Positions 25,753 to 34,788 of a stretch of DNA of 64,000 nucleotides are shown piece after piece; the stretch's first letter is position 1, and each line of letters begins with the position of its first letter. Both the position numbers and the translations under genes were made by a program. The stretch lies in NCBI GenBank assembly GCA_018661705.1, contig JABJHR010000019.1, positions 150,994 through 214,993 of the forward strand, in the 5' to 3' direction. Below the pieces are notes generated by a model. That model worked only from the letters and a program-made list of their open reading frames with translations. It had not been told where the DNA came from and made no database searches. Source of the stretch: Candidatus Woesearchaeota archaeon. GTDB taxonomy: Archaea > Nanobdellota > Nanobdellia > Woesearchaeales > DSVV01.

Positions 25753-26109
25753 ATGGATTTAAAGCATTGGTTACAAATTTGGAAATTAAGTAATAAATAT
25801 GGTTTTTCTAAGATAGGATTCTTTAAATTTGTTATGGGTTACTTGTTTTCTAAAAACTATCATCTTGTTTTTAATATTGATAAAAAGAAAGAGGTTGTTA
25901 CTGGTTTTAATTTCATTGAACATAATAGAATTAAACGTCTTGTTGTTAGTGAGCAATATCGTGGAAAAGGTATTGGCAAACAACTAATTCCTGATTTTTG
26001 TAAACTTGTTTATACAGATAACAAGAGAAATGCTGTTGGATTTTATGAAAAATTTGGTTTTAAGGTTGTTGGAAAAAAGAATAAAGATGTTTTCATATTA
26101 AAACGTTAA
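25753..26109 (+). CDS. GNAT family N-acetyltransferase
   Basis: 118 residues. The acetyl-CoA-binding motif A is visible as RLVVSEQYRGKGIGKQL (about 60-76), and motif B as NAVGFYEKFGFKVVG near the end. The N-terminal part of the usual GNAT fold is short. It may acetylate an amino sugar, but nothing fixes the substrate. Its stop codon shares bases with the stop of the convergent GT4 gene (TTAA at 26106-26109). Confidence 0.85.
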   Translation: MDLKHWLQIWKLSNKYGFSKIGFFKFVMGYLFSKNYHLVFNIDKKKEVVTGFNFIEHNRIKRLVVSEQYRGKGIGKQLIPDFCKLVYTDNKRNAVGFYEKFGFKVVGKKNKDVFILKR

Positions 26110-27314
26110 ACAGTTACTATTTTTTTATAGATATCAAGTGTTTCTTCAAACATTCTTTCTTTTTCAAATATTATTTTTACTCTTTCTCTTCCATTATTTC
26201 CAAATTCTTTTGCTAATTTAGGATTATCAAATAATTTTATTATTTTTTCTGCAATTCCTTTGTAATCTTTATTTTCTACAAGGAATCCAGTTTTTCCTTC
26301 TATAATTCCTTCTCCATTTGCTCCTACGTCCGTGCATACAACTGGGGTTTTTGTAGCCATTGCTTCTAGCAATACTTGTGCAAGGTCTTCTATGATTGGT
26401 GCCATTGTAAAAACATTTGCATCTTGAAAATATTTTGGAATGTTTTGTGGTGCTACATGTGGTACAAACTCAACCGCTTCTTTTAAATTCTCTTTTTTAA
26501 TTATTTGTTCTAATTTTTTTTGGTATAACCATGAACATCTTCCAATAATAGTAAGCTTTGCTTTAGGATATTTCTTCAAAATTATTGGCATTGCCATTAC
26601 AAGATAAACAACGCCTTTTCTTTCCATATTACCTCCAACATATAATATTTTTTGATTTTGATATTTATCTTCTGAAATCTTGTCTGAAAACTTGGATAAG
26701 TCTTTTCCTTTGTACACAACATTCATTCCTTTTTTATCAACTTTTGTTGTATTAAGAACAATGTTTGCAGCATATTTTGTATCAGAAATCCATGCATTAG
26801 CTAATGGCAGGTATCTTTTCATTTTCATCTTATTGATCATATAATATACATATCTCAATGGTAAATCTGTAGCAAAATATGGGAACTTAAAAATATTCCA
26901 TGATATCTCTAATGGATAATATGCATTTATTGAGATTGCTATTGGTATTTTAGATGCAATATCTTTGTTAAGAAAGTATGATATGTGTTCATCAATTATG
27001 TGCATTAAATCATATCGGCTTAAATCAAAGTCTTTCATGAACTTTTTAAGAATTGTGTTAAAGGAAAACCTTTTGTTAATGACATCTGGAATTATGTTGT
27101 CTAAAAATTCTGACTGAAATAAAGGTAATCTATGAACTTCAATACCATTATCTATTTCATGTTTAGTTGTTTTTCCATAACCTCTAACTAACGGCGTAAT
27201 AACCGTAACTTTATGTCCTTTTTCAATTAATTCTTTAGTTAAATTTACAATATATCTTCCTGGTCCAGAAGTTACGTGTGGTGGATATTCATGACTAATT
27301 ATTAAAATTTTCAT
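26106..27314 (-). CDS. Glycosyltransferase, GT4 family
   Basis: 402 residues from the ATG at 27314. A longer frame exists but its first 49 codons run inside the upstream aminotransferase gene and do not look like a GT4. The N-terminus MKILIISHEYPPHVTSGPGR is classic GT4; the C-terminal domain shows ILYVGGNMERKGV and the EX7E motif in EDLAQVLLEAMATKTP. Adjacent to the aminotransferase (11 bases), so probably acting on the amino-sugar glycan. Confidence 0.92.
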   Translation of the reverse strand: MKILIISHEYPPHVTSGPGRYIVNLTKELIEKGHKVTVITPLVRGYGKTTKHEIDNGIEVHRLPLFQSEFLDNIIPDVINKRFSFNTILKKFMKDFDLSRYDLMHIIDEHISYFLNKDIASKIPIAISINAYYPLEISWNIFKFPYFATDLPLRYVYYMINKMKMKRYLPLANAWISDTKYAANIVLNTTKVDKKGMNVVYKGKDLSKFSDKISEDKYQNQKILYVGGNMERKGVVYLVMAMPIILKKYPKAKLTIIGRCSWLYQKKLEQIIKKENLKEAVEFVPHVAPQNIPKYFQDANVFTMAPIIEDLAQVLLEAMATKTPVVCTDVGANGEGIIEGKTGFLVENKDYKGIAEKIIKLFDNPKLAKEFGNNGRERVKIIFEKERMFEETLDIYKKIVTV

Positions 27315-27325
27315 TTTTATGGCCT

Positions 27326-28471
27326 CTAGAATGAATTTAATGTTTCTTGTGTGCAGTTTATCATATGATCTAATTGTTCTCTTGTCAATTGTGGAAACAT
27401 TGGTAAAGTAACAATTCTTTCTGAAATATCTTCTGTAATTGGAAAATCTCCTTTCTTCCAACCAAGATTTTGATAATATGGTTGTGTATGTACTGGAGGA
27501 TCAAAATGAACACTTGCCCCAATTCCTTTCTCTCTTAATCTTTTTAAAAATTCACTTCTATTAATTTCTTTAGCTAGTTTTATCGTATACATCTGATAAA
27601 CATGTTTACATTCTGAATTTTCAACAGGCAAATCTATTTTTTCGTGTTTTAAATTTTGGTTTAGATAATTTGCATGTTCTCTTCTTGAATTATTCATCTG
27701 ATCTAATTTTCTCAATTGCATTAATCCAAGAACTGAATTAATATCACATAATCTAAAATTAAATCCAGCAAATGTTGCAGCTCTTAACCACGGTTTTTCT
27801 TGTTTTTCTCTTTCAAAAGTACTACTTTCGACTCCATGTGCTTTTAATGCTTTAAACTTATTTGCAAGAACATCATCATTTGTTGTTAACATGCCGCCTT
27901 CACCTGTGGTCATGTTTTTTGTTGGATAAAAACTAAAGCAACCATTGCTAAAACTACCTGTTTTTCTATCTTCATTATTTAATTTGAATGTGCCACCAAT
28001 ACTTTCTGCAGAATCTTCTATTACAACTAAATTTTTATCTTCCGCAATTTCCATTATGGCTTTCATATCACAACTTTGTCCAGCATAATGGACTGGCATA
28101 ATTGCTTGAGTTTTATCTGTAATTAACTCTTTTATTTTTTCTACATCAATATTGCATGTATTATATTCGACATCACAAAAAATAGGTTTTGCACCTTGTG
28201 TAACAATAGAATTAGCACTTGCAGCAAATGTAAAGCTTGGTAAAATAATCTCTTCTTTAATATTATTTGCAAACACAGCTAATTGTAATGCTGATGTGCA
28301 CGAATTAAGACTAATTGCATGTTTAACCCCAATATACTTGGCAAATTCTTCTTCAAACTTTTTTGTTTTTGGGCCATGCGCTAACCAACCAGATCTTAAT
28401 ACTTCTTCAACTGCTTTGATCTCTTCTTCTCCTATATCTGGAACACATAATGGAATTTTAATTTCGGCCAT
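27326..28471 (-). CDS. DegT/DnrJ/EryC1/StrS PLP-dependent sugar aminotransferase
   Basis: 381 residues. The PLP lysine lies in FSFYPTKNMTTGEGGM (about 184-199); VIEDSAESIGG holds the cofactor aspartate, and the N-terminal RSGWLAHGPKTKKFEEEF is typical of the family. It converts a keto-sugar nucleotide to an amino sugar, which agrees with the epimerases and GNAT nearby. The ATG lies about 25 bases after a TATA box at 28494-28501, so the message is probably leaderless. Confidence 0.94.
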   Translation of the reverse strand: MAEIKIPLCVPDIGEEEIKAVEEVLRSGWLAHGPKTKKFEEEFAKYIGVKHAISLNSCTSALQLAVFANNIKEEIILPSFTFAASANSIVTQGAKPIFCDVEYNTCNIDVEKIKELITDKTQAIMPVHYAGQSCDMKAIMEIAEDKNLVVIEDSAESIGGTFKLNNEDRKTGSFSNGCFSFYPTKNMTTGEGGMLTTNDDVLANKFKALKAHGVESSTFEREKQEKPWLRAATFAGFNFRLCDINSVLGLMQLRKLDQMNNSRREHANYLNQNLKHEKIDLPVENSECKHVYQMYTIKLAKEINRSEFLKRLREKGIGASVHFDPPVHTQPYYQNLGWKKGDFPITEDISERIVTLPMFPQLTREQLDHMINCTQETLNSF

Positions 28472-28493
28472 ATTCCATTACAAAATACATCTA

Positions 28494-28542
28494 TTTATAT
28501 TTATTATGTATTATAATTCAGTAATAAGGATGCAGTAATAAG
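28494..28542 (-). promoter_or_regulatory. Promoter with direct repeats upstream of the aminotransferase
   Basis: Minus-strand CATAATAAATATAAA (28508-28494) carries the TATA box. Upstream are two exact copies of CAGTAATAAG (plus strand 28519-28528 and 28533-28542), the first overlapping TAATAAGGAT, the motif shared with 23007-23016 and 30236-30245. These are candidate regulator sites. Confidence 0.5.
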
Positions 28543-28570
28543 AAAGCTATGAAATTAGTATGTATTTTCT

Positions 28571-29035
28571 TTAATTTAACACATGTTTCTTTACTTTTTC
28601 AATAAATTCCATGCCCTTTTCATAATCTGCTTCTTCTGGTGCCCATTCTGGAAACACTTTATGTGTTTCTGTAATATATGGTCCTTCAATTATTTCATAT
28701 GCTACACTATCCTCTTCAAGAGCAATAATATTATGCCATGTTTTTGCAGGAATTTCACTACCTTTTTGATCTTCATTTGGGGAAATCATAATGGAATCAG
28801 TAATCTTTCCTTCATCATCATACTCAACAACAAGAAATTTGCCTTTTAATGCAAGAAAAACCTCTACTTTATTCTCATGTTTGTGTGGTGGTAAATAACT
28901 TTTTGGTTGTATTGCATTTAACATCCTTTGAACTTTATCTTCTGGATTGTGAAAACAATGCATTGCTCTTTTTCTTTCACAATTTTTTGATTTTTCTATG
29001 ACTTCAAAAATCAGCTGTTCAGAAATATTTATCAT
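28571..29035 (-). CDS. wbuC: WbuC-family cupin-fold metalloprotein
   Basis: 154 residues. An N-terminal RKRAMHCFHNPEDKVQRML and then a cupin barrel with PPHKHENKVEVFLALKG, the metal-binding His/Glu motif. WbuC proteins are found in O-antigen clusters of bacteria; their exact reaction is not known. Here it is in the matching place in an archaeal glycan cluster. Follows the epimerase at 29093 by 57 bases in the same direction. Confidence 0.88.
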   Translation of the reverse strand: MINISEQLIFEVIEKSKNCERKRAMHCFHNPEDKVQRMLNAIQPKSYLPPHKHENKVEVFLALKGKFLVVEYDDEGKITDSIMISPNEDQKGSEIPAKTWHNIIALEEDSVAYEIIEGPYITETHKVFPEWAPEEADYEKGMEFIEKVKKHVLN

Positions 29036-29092
29036 GTTTTCCTCTTTTATCTTTTCTTTTGAATGTTTTTACTTTTTTTCTCTTATCTATTC

Positions 29093-30076
29093 TTATTGTT
29101 CTTTTTTTATTACGCCTGTTTGCTTGATAAACTCTACATATTTAGCAATGCCTTCTTCAAGTGAATATTTTGGAGAATAACCTAATAAGTCTCTTGCTTT
29201 TTGAATTCCTAAAGCTCCTCTTTCTGGTCTTTTCTCGTCTTGTTTTACCTCTCCAAATTCTATTACTAAATCAGGAATATGCTTTTTAAGTATTTCTGCT
29301 AATTCTTTTAAACTTCTTCCTTCTCCTCTTGTAAGATTAAATATTTGGTTAGCTGCCTCTGGTTTTTTAATAGCTAACAAAAACCCATCAGCAATATCTT
29401 CTATATAAGTAAAATCTAATCTTGATTCTCCACCATTATGTAATATTAATGGTTTTCCTGCTAAAGCATTTTCAACAAATATTTGAGAAACTCTTCTGTT
29501 TGCATCAGTTGGACCATAAACTGCAGAGGGTCTTATAATTACAAACTCTTTATCGTACATTTTACAAAATGCTTTTGTTAAGATTTCGCCAGAAAGTTTT
29601 GTTGCTCCATAAACTCCTTTTGGTTTTGTTGAATGTTTTTCATCAGCAGGGATATATTCAAAATCTCCATAAATCATGCTTGAGGAAGTGTAAATAAATC
29701 GTTTTACACTTGCTTTATGCTTTATTGCTTCTAAAATATTAATTGTTCCATTTAAATTAATTTCAGTTGCTTCTTCTGTAAGATCATCAGATGTTGTGGC
29801 AATGGGTAATGCAGCGAGTTGTACAACAACATCTGGCTTTTGATCCATCAAAGCATGGAGTAATCTGTCTTTATTTCTAATATCTCCTCTAATAAATTTA
29901 ACCTTGTCTTCATATCCTATAAATCTGTGTTTAACATAATCACTATAATGTGATTTAAATGGTGAAATAAAGTTTACAAAAGAGTCATATACTACTACTT
30001 CGTCTCCTAAATCCACTAATTTCTTAGCTAAAACTGCTCCAATAAATCCTGCGCCACCTGTTATAAAAATTTTCAT
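29093..30076 (-). CDS. NAD-dependent sugar epimerase (GalE/RmlB-like)
   Basis: 327 residues of extended SDR. GGAGFIGAVL at the N-terminus, DIRNKD, catalytic YTSSSMIYG and YGATKLSGE (Y-x3-K), then RPSAVYGPTDANRR. Most like UDP-glucose 4-epimerases of surface-glycan clusters. The ribosome binding site GAGGT is seen just before the ATG. With wbuC it forms a short operon; the leader probably starts near 30172 from a TATA box at 30196-30203. Confidence 0.9.
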   Translation of the reverse strand: MKIFITGGAGFIGAVLAKKLVDLGDEVVVYDSFVNFISPFKSHYSDYVKHRFIGYEDKVKFIRGDIRNKDRLLHALMDQKPDVVVQLAALPIATTSDDLTEEATEINLNGTINILEAIKHKASVKRFIYTSSSMIYGDFEYIPADEKHSTKPKGVYGATKLSGEILTKAFCKMYDKEFVIIRPSAVYGPTDANRRVSQIFVENALAGKPLILHNGGESRLDFTYIEDIADGFLLAIKKPEAANQIFNLTRGEGRSLKELAEILKKHIPDLVIEFGEVKQDEKRPERGALGIQKARDLLGYSPKYSLEEGIAKYVEFIKQTGVIKKEQ

Positions 30077-30195
30077 TTTTCTTACCTCATGATTATTTTT
30101 TATGATTTTTTTAGTTAGGGATCAAACCCTTTTTTAGTATCTTTTTTAACTATAATTTCTCCTTTTTTGGTCTTATTCCTCAGAAATAATAACAA

Positions 30196-30245
30196 TTTAT
30201 AAATATTATGAATGAATTGTTGTGTTAATCATGGTTAATAAGGAT
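30196..30245. promoter_or_regulatory. Bidirectional promoter element of the glycan region
   Basis: TTTATAAATATTATG at 30196-30210 and TAATAAGGAT at 30236-30245. The box can serve the plus-strand methyltransferase (about 30 bases before its ATG) and the minus-strand epimerase. The whole 50 bases closely resemble 22969-23016. Confidence 0.5.
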
Positions 30246-31031
30246 AAAGATTACTACGAGACTTATTCAAAAAAAAACCCAACTACTAGGAGTCCAACTG
30301 GTGAGTTTTTTAAGAAGTTAATATATCAGAATTTACTTGGTAAAAAATCTGATTTAAATTCTTCTAATAAACTTTTTATTGATTTTGGCTGTGGCATGGG
30401 AAATATGTCTGGTAATCTTGTTAATTTTGGAAAAGTAACAGGCATAGATCTTAATGAAAATGATCTTGCAATTGCAAGGAAAAGATATTTGGGCTATAAT
30501 GCTTATCGCGGAGATATTAGAAAATCAAAATTGCCATTTAATAAATATAATGTTGCACTTTGTTCACAGGTTCTTGAGCATGTTCCAGGCTATGAAGATG
30601 TTGTTAAAGAAATTTCACGTGTTACAAAAAAGGGATCACGAGTTGTAATATCTATTCCTAATGATCTTAATCCAATTATCTTTTTGTATGATCGTTTTAG
30701 AGAGATGAATTTTATTAGAAGATTACTTGGGCTAAAACTAAGAGGGAAAAATGAGTTTCCAGATCATATTAATCGTTTTAATATCTTTAAAATCAAGAAA
30801 ATTCTTAAAAAACATAATTTAAAAGTAAAAAGAGTAACTAATTACTGCTTTTTAATGCCCGTGGTTGCAAGATTAATAAAAAATGTATTTCCTGGGGCCT
30901 ATAAAAGTAACATTTTCTATGCCTTCATCAAATTCTTTCTCTATCTTGACTTTTTAATCTCACAATTAGATTTTCTTCATATTTTTCCTCAGGATTGGGT
31001 AATTCTAGCTAAGAATACTAAACCCAAGTAA
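30231..31031 (+). CDS. Class I SAM-dependent methyltransferase
   Basis: 266 residues from the ATG at 30231; a GTG at 30222 is possible but the TATA spacing favours a leaderless ATG. Motif I is FIDFGCGMGNMSGNL, followed by TGIDLNENDLAIAR and ALCSQVLEHVPGYEDV. The last 90 residues are hydrophobic/basic and could lie against the membrane. Probably a glycan or polyprenyl-linked sugar methyltransferase. Confidence 0.88.
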   Translation: MVNKDKDYYETYSKKNPTTRSPTGEFFKKLIYQNLLGKKSDLNSSNKLFIDFGCGMGNMSGNLVNFGKVTGIDLNENDLAIARKRYLGYNAYRGDIRKSKLPFNKYNVALCSQVLEHVPGYEDVVKEISRVTKKGSRVVISIPNDLNPIIFLYDRFREMNFIRRLLGLKLRGKNEFPDHINRFNIFKIKKILKKHNLKVKRVTNYCFLMPVVARLIKNVFPGAYKSNIFYAFIKFFLYLDFLISQLDFLHIFPQDWVILAKNTKPK

Positions 31032-31146
31032 ATAGAACTATTACCCAAAACCTTTTTAAAGAAATATGTTCTCTGATCAAGAATAGATATATTATAAAGA
31101 AATGATTAATTAAATCTTTAATTAATTGTTTAAAGAAGGTGTTAAA

Positions 31147-32790
31147 ATGAAAATACTCATCATAAATCCTCCGTGGCCAGGAAAAGGCTATGGAACAAGG
31201 TCTCAAAATAGAATTATTAAACAAAGATCAGATCTTTATTTACAATATCCATTATTTTATGGTTATTCTGTATCAAGATTAAAAAATGTGGGGCATGAAT
31301 TATTTTACATTGATTCTGTAGTTCAAGGTTTTGATAAGGAACAAACACTTCAGAAGATTAAAGAAATCTCTCCTGATTTAATTTTAATGGAAACAACAAC
31401 GCCTTCATCTGAATATGATTTTGAATATATGAAATTAATGAAGGAAGCCAACAACCCAACCACCACTACTATTATTGCTGTTGGTCCGCATGTAACTTAT
31501 TTTCCAAAAGAAGCATTAGAGAAATGCAATGCAATTAATGTTGTTATTAAGGGAGAATATGATACTAAAATTGTTGAAGTTGTTGATGCAATTAAGGCAA
31601 ATGAGTTGGATAAAATTCCGGGTATTACATTTAGAGACCAAGAAGGTAAAATTGTAGACACAGGAATGCCAACTTATTCAGATGATCTTGATGGGCTTCC
31701 ATTTCCAGATCGAGATTTAATTCCTTTTCATTGGTATGGTGAAGCATGGTGGAATTTAAAACCATTCATGAACATTAGTACTTCCAGAGGTTGTCCGTTT
31801 CAATGCACTTTTTGTTTATGGCCTCATTCAATGGAAACTGGTAAATGGCGAACAAGAAGTATTGATAATGTAATGGAAGAACTGAAATTTCTTGTTAAAC
31901 AATATGGTTTAAAAGAAATAAACATTGATGATTCAACTTTTACAGTAAGAAAAGAACGTGTTCTTGAATTTTGTCAAAAACTAAGAGAAAACAATCTTAA
32001 AATTTTATGGACATGTAATGCAAGAGTTAATAATGTTGATGAAGAACTGCTTAAGGAAATGAAAAAAGCAGGATGTAAGATGATTAGATTTGGTGTTGAA
32101 TCTGGTGATCCCGAAGTTTTAAAGAAGATGAAAAAAGGAGTTACAATTGAAGAAATGAAACATGCTTTTAAGATAACTAGAAAACACGGAATTTTAGCTT
32201 TAGGTGGGTTTATGTTTGGTTTTCCATATGATAACATGGATTCAATAAATAAAACACTTGAACTTGCAAAGGAACTAAAACCAGATATGATACAAGCTTC
32301 AATTCCAATGCCTTATCCAGGAACTCCTTTGTATGAAGAAGTAAAAAATGAAGATAAACTTCTAGCAAAAGATTGGAAAGAATATGATATGACTGCAGGC
32401 CCAATCATGAAAATGGATGGTGTTTCAAGAGAAGAACTCATGTCTGTTCTTAACAGAGTTTACAAAGAATTTTATTTTAGACCAAGTTTTGCTGCACAAA
32501 CTATTTTTAACACAAGACGATGGAGCGATGTAACAAGAAATTTTAGAACTTTTGTTAGTTTAGTTAAAACAGTTAATTTTTACAGGGCTAAAGATAAAGA
32601 TAAAGATAATAATAACGCAGAAGGGTGTGGAGAAGTAAATGCTTGTGGTTGTAATAGTCACGATGTTATAAAAGATAAGGCTTCAGAAAATACTACAGAA
32701 AATATTGCTGAAAATAATGTGGAAAATAATGTCATGGAAAAAGATACTTCTAATGACAAGGTGTCTGATAATAATGCTTCAGAAAAATAA
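31147..32790 (+). CDS. Cobalamin-binding radical SAM protein with Asn-rich tail
   Basis: 547 residues from the ATG at 31147, eight bases after AAGGTG. B12-binding domain 1-150 (PLFYGYSVSRLKNVGHELFY), radical SAM motif CPFQCTFC in TSRGCPFQCTFCLWPH, then FGVESGDPEVL. A second member of the class at 21481. The last 65 residues are unlike the family: a Cys cluster (CGEVNACGC) then repeated ENN/TEN/DNN low-complexity sequence. Likely C-methylation or similar carbon chemistry on the glycan. Confidence 0.9.
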   Translation: MKILIINPPWPGKGYGTRSQNRIIKQRSDLYLQYPLFYGYSVSRLKNVGHELFYIDSVVQGFDKEQTLQKIKEISPDLILMETTTPSSEYDFEYMKLMKEANNPTTTTIIAVGPHVTYFPKEALEKCNAINVVIKGEYDTKIVEVVDAIKANELDKIPGITFRDQEGKIVDTGMPTYSDDLDGLPFPDRDLIPFHWYGEAWWNLKPFMNISTSRGCPFQCTFCLWPHSMETGKWRTRSIDNVMEELKFLVKQYGLKEINIDDSTFTVRKERVLEFCQKLRENNLKILWTCNARVNNVDEELLKEMKKAGCKMIRFGVESGDPEVLKKMKKGVTIEEMKHAFKITRKHGILALGGFMFGFPYDNMDSINKTLELAKELKPDMIQASIPMPYPGTPLYEEVKNEDKLLAKDWKEYDMTAGPIMKMDGVSREELMSVLNRVYKEFYFRPSFAAQTIFNTRRWSDVTRNFRTFVSLVKTVNFYRAKDKDKDNNNAEGCGEVNACGCNSHDVIKDKASENTTENIAENNVENNVMEKDTSNDKVSDNNASEK

Positions 32791-32807
32791 AAAATAAGGT
32801 CATAAAA

Positions 32808-33716
32808 ATGAATACTCCTGTAGCACCCAAAATCTCAGTAATAATTCCAGTTTATAATCAATCTAGGCTTCTTAGGCATACTTTAGAATCTTTGAAAAGA
32901 CAAACATTTCAAAGTTTTGAAGTGATTGTTGTTGATGATGCAAGTTCAGATGATTCTTATGAGGTTGCTCAAAAATATACTAAAAAAGTTTTCAAAAATG
33001 TTGTAAATAAAGGTCCTGCTTATAATAGAAATCTTGGTATTAAAGTGGCAGAGGCAGATCTTATTGTTTTTACGGATTCTGATTGTGTTGCAGATGAAAA
33101 ATGGTTAGAACATACTTATGAAGCAATGAAAGAAAAAAGTGTTGGGGTTATAATGGGAAACACAGATATTCCTAAGTCAACTTATCTCGGAGATTCTATT
33201 TCGACTTTGGGATTTCCCGCAGGCGGTTCAATTGGTTTTAATAAAATTTGGAAAGTTGATGAAAATGGATTAACGGATCATATTTCTACTTGTAATGTTG
33301 CAATTAGAAAATCAATTCTTGATAAGCATGGGTCTTTTGATGAATCATTTCCTTTAGCAGGTGGAGAAGATACGGAATTATCCCATAGGTATAATCAAAA
33401 CGGTGTAAAAATTAAGTATGAACCAAAAGCCAAAATCTTTCATATTCCAAGAGATAATTTATCTTCATTTTTCAAATGGCAAATTTATCGTGGAAGATCA
33501 AATTACCATATTAAGAAAAAGCTTGGTAAAATAGGAGATTTTGTTAAATTAAGATTCTGGTCTAGCAAAAATGTCCTTAAACATAATCTATTAGACAAAA
33601 AACTACCAATGGTATTCTTCTTATTAGGTTCTAGTTTTGCTTTACAACAATATGGTTACTTTAAGGAAAAAATATCAGATAAGGCAAATAAAACAAATGA
33701 AGCTAAGAAAGAATAG
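32808..33716 (+). CDS. Glycosyltransferase, GT2 family
   Basis: 302 residues. N-terminal KISVIIPVYNQSRLLRHTLE, the nucleotide-binding VVDDASSDDS, DxD-like FTDSDCVADEKW, and GGEDTELSHRYNQNG as the acceptor-side acid motif. No membrane helix. It follows the B12 radical SAM gene by 17 bases, so they are co-transcribed. Donor unknown. Confidence 0.92.
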   Translation: MNTPVAPKISVIIPVYNQSRLLRHTLESLKRQTFQSFEVIVVDDASSDDSYEVAQKYTKKVFKNVVNKGPAYNRNLGIKVAEADLIVFTDSDCVADEKWLEHTYEAMKEKSVGVIMGNTDIPKSTYLGDSISTLGFPAGGSIGFNKIWKVDENGLTDHISTCNVAIRKSILDKHGSFDESFPLAGGEDTELSHRYNQNGVKIKYEPKAKIFHIPRDNLSSFFKWQIYRGRSNYHIKKKLGKIGDFVKLRFWSSKNVLKHNLLDKKLPMVFFLLGSSFALQQYGYFKEKISDKANKTNEAKKE

Positions 33717-33737
33717 GGCTATCATAAATTAAGAATT

Positions 33738-34640
33738 CTATTTTCTATTCATATCAGCAATTAAACCAAATGAAAGAATTTGTATTCCAATCATTAGAAC
33801 TAATACACATAACATTGTTAAGGCAATATGTCCTTGGATTCCTTCTGTTAAATGTAAATAAACTAAATATAATCCTATTAAAAATCCAATTCCAAAAATA
33901 CTTCCTCCAATTAATCCAAAAAACTTTAATGGTTCATAATCTCTATATACTCTTATGATATTTGAGCTAGCCTTCATTGCATATTCAAAAGGACTTTTCA
34001 TTAATCTGCTTTCTCCAGATCTTCTTTTTGCAAAAAATATTGGGACTTCTTTAATTCTATACTTATGTTTTACTGCTTTGATTATTTGTTCTTGTGTATA
34101 TGTATGGTTGGATTGAATTTTAATTTTTTTAGCAACTTCTTTTGTGAAAGCTCTAAATCCAGTTTGTCCATCACTTATTCTTGTTCTTGTAATATTTGAT
34201 AATACCATTGAAAAAGCCATATTTCCTATTTTTTTAACAATGGGCATTTTTTCAATTTTTCCTTTAAATCTAGAACCCATGACTAAATCATATCCCTTTT
34301 CAACAAATGATACTAATTTAGGAATGTCTTTTGCTAAATATTGGCCATCTGCATCAAAATGTACAATAATATCTGCTTTCAGATTTAAGCATTTATCCAT
34401 TTCAGTTCTAAAGGTTTCTGCTAACCCATAATTTATTGGATGAGAATAAACAATTGCTTTATTCAATTTTGAAATTTTAGCAGTATTATCTCTTGAACCA
34501 TCGTCAACAACAAGAATCTTATAATTCTTTTTATACTTACTATTATTCATTTCTTTCTTAATTTTTCTAAGAACTTTTCCAATGGTTCTTTCTTCATTAT
34601 ATGCAGGTATAGTTATTACTATTTTAGGTAATTTCTTCAT
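33738..34640 (-). CDS. Polyprenyl-phosphate sugar synthase-like GT2 with two C-terminal membrane helices
   Basis: 300 residues from the ATG at 34640 (an in-frame upstream ATG would add 17 residues not seen in the family). ITIPAYNEERTIGKVL, VVDDGSRDNTA, HFDADGQYLAKDI and MGSRFKG are the DPM1/GtrB signatures; two helices at about 236-258 and 270-292 close the protein. It would make a dolichyl- or polyprenyl-phosphate sugar as donor for the GT-C enzymes. Convergent with the GT2 gene at 32808. Confidence 0.92.
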   Translation of the reverse strand: MKKLPKIVITIPAYNEERTIGKVLRKIKKEMNNSKYKKNYKILVVDDGSRDNTAKISKLNKAIVYSHPINYGLAETFRTEMDKCLNLKADIIVHFDADGQYLAKDIPKLVSFVEKGYDLVMGSRFKGKIEKMPIVKKIGNMAFSMVLSNITRTRISDGQTGFRAFTKEVAKKIKIQSNHTYTQEQIIKAVKHKYRIKEVPIFFAKRRSGESRLMKSPFEYAMKASSNIIRVYRDYEPLKFFGLIGGSIFGIGFLIGLYLVYLHLTEGIQGHIALTMLCVLVLMIGIQILSFGLIADMNRK

Positions 34641-34758
34641 ATATAGGGGGAAACAAGAAATGTTTAAAAGTATTGTGTTTCTTAGAAACATGTTTCTTTA
34701 TCTTTTTTCAATATCTTTTTAAATAGAATTTGATTGTTATAGATCTAGAATCATAATA

Positions 34759-34767
34759 TTTATATAT
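34759..34767 (+). promoter_or_regulatory. TATA box of the GT-C-like gene
   Basis: TTTATATAT, 22-30 bases before the ATG at 34789; implies a leaderless message. Confidence 0.55.
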
Positions 34768-34788
34768 GCTATTGTGTTTAGCTTTATA

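Noticed and set aside
27315..27461. 49-residue N-terminal extension of the GT4 protein
   Set aside because: These codons lie in another frame of the aminotransferase gene, and GT4 enzymes begin at MKILIISHEYPP.
28519..28542. CRISPR array
   Set aside because: Two 10-mers only, with a 4-base spacer; no repeat-spacer series anywhere in the window.
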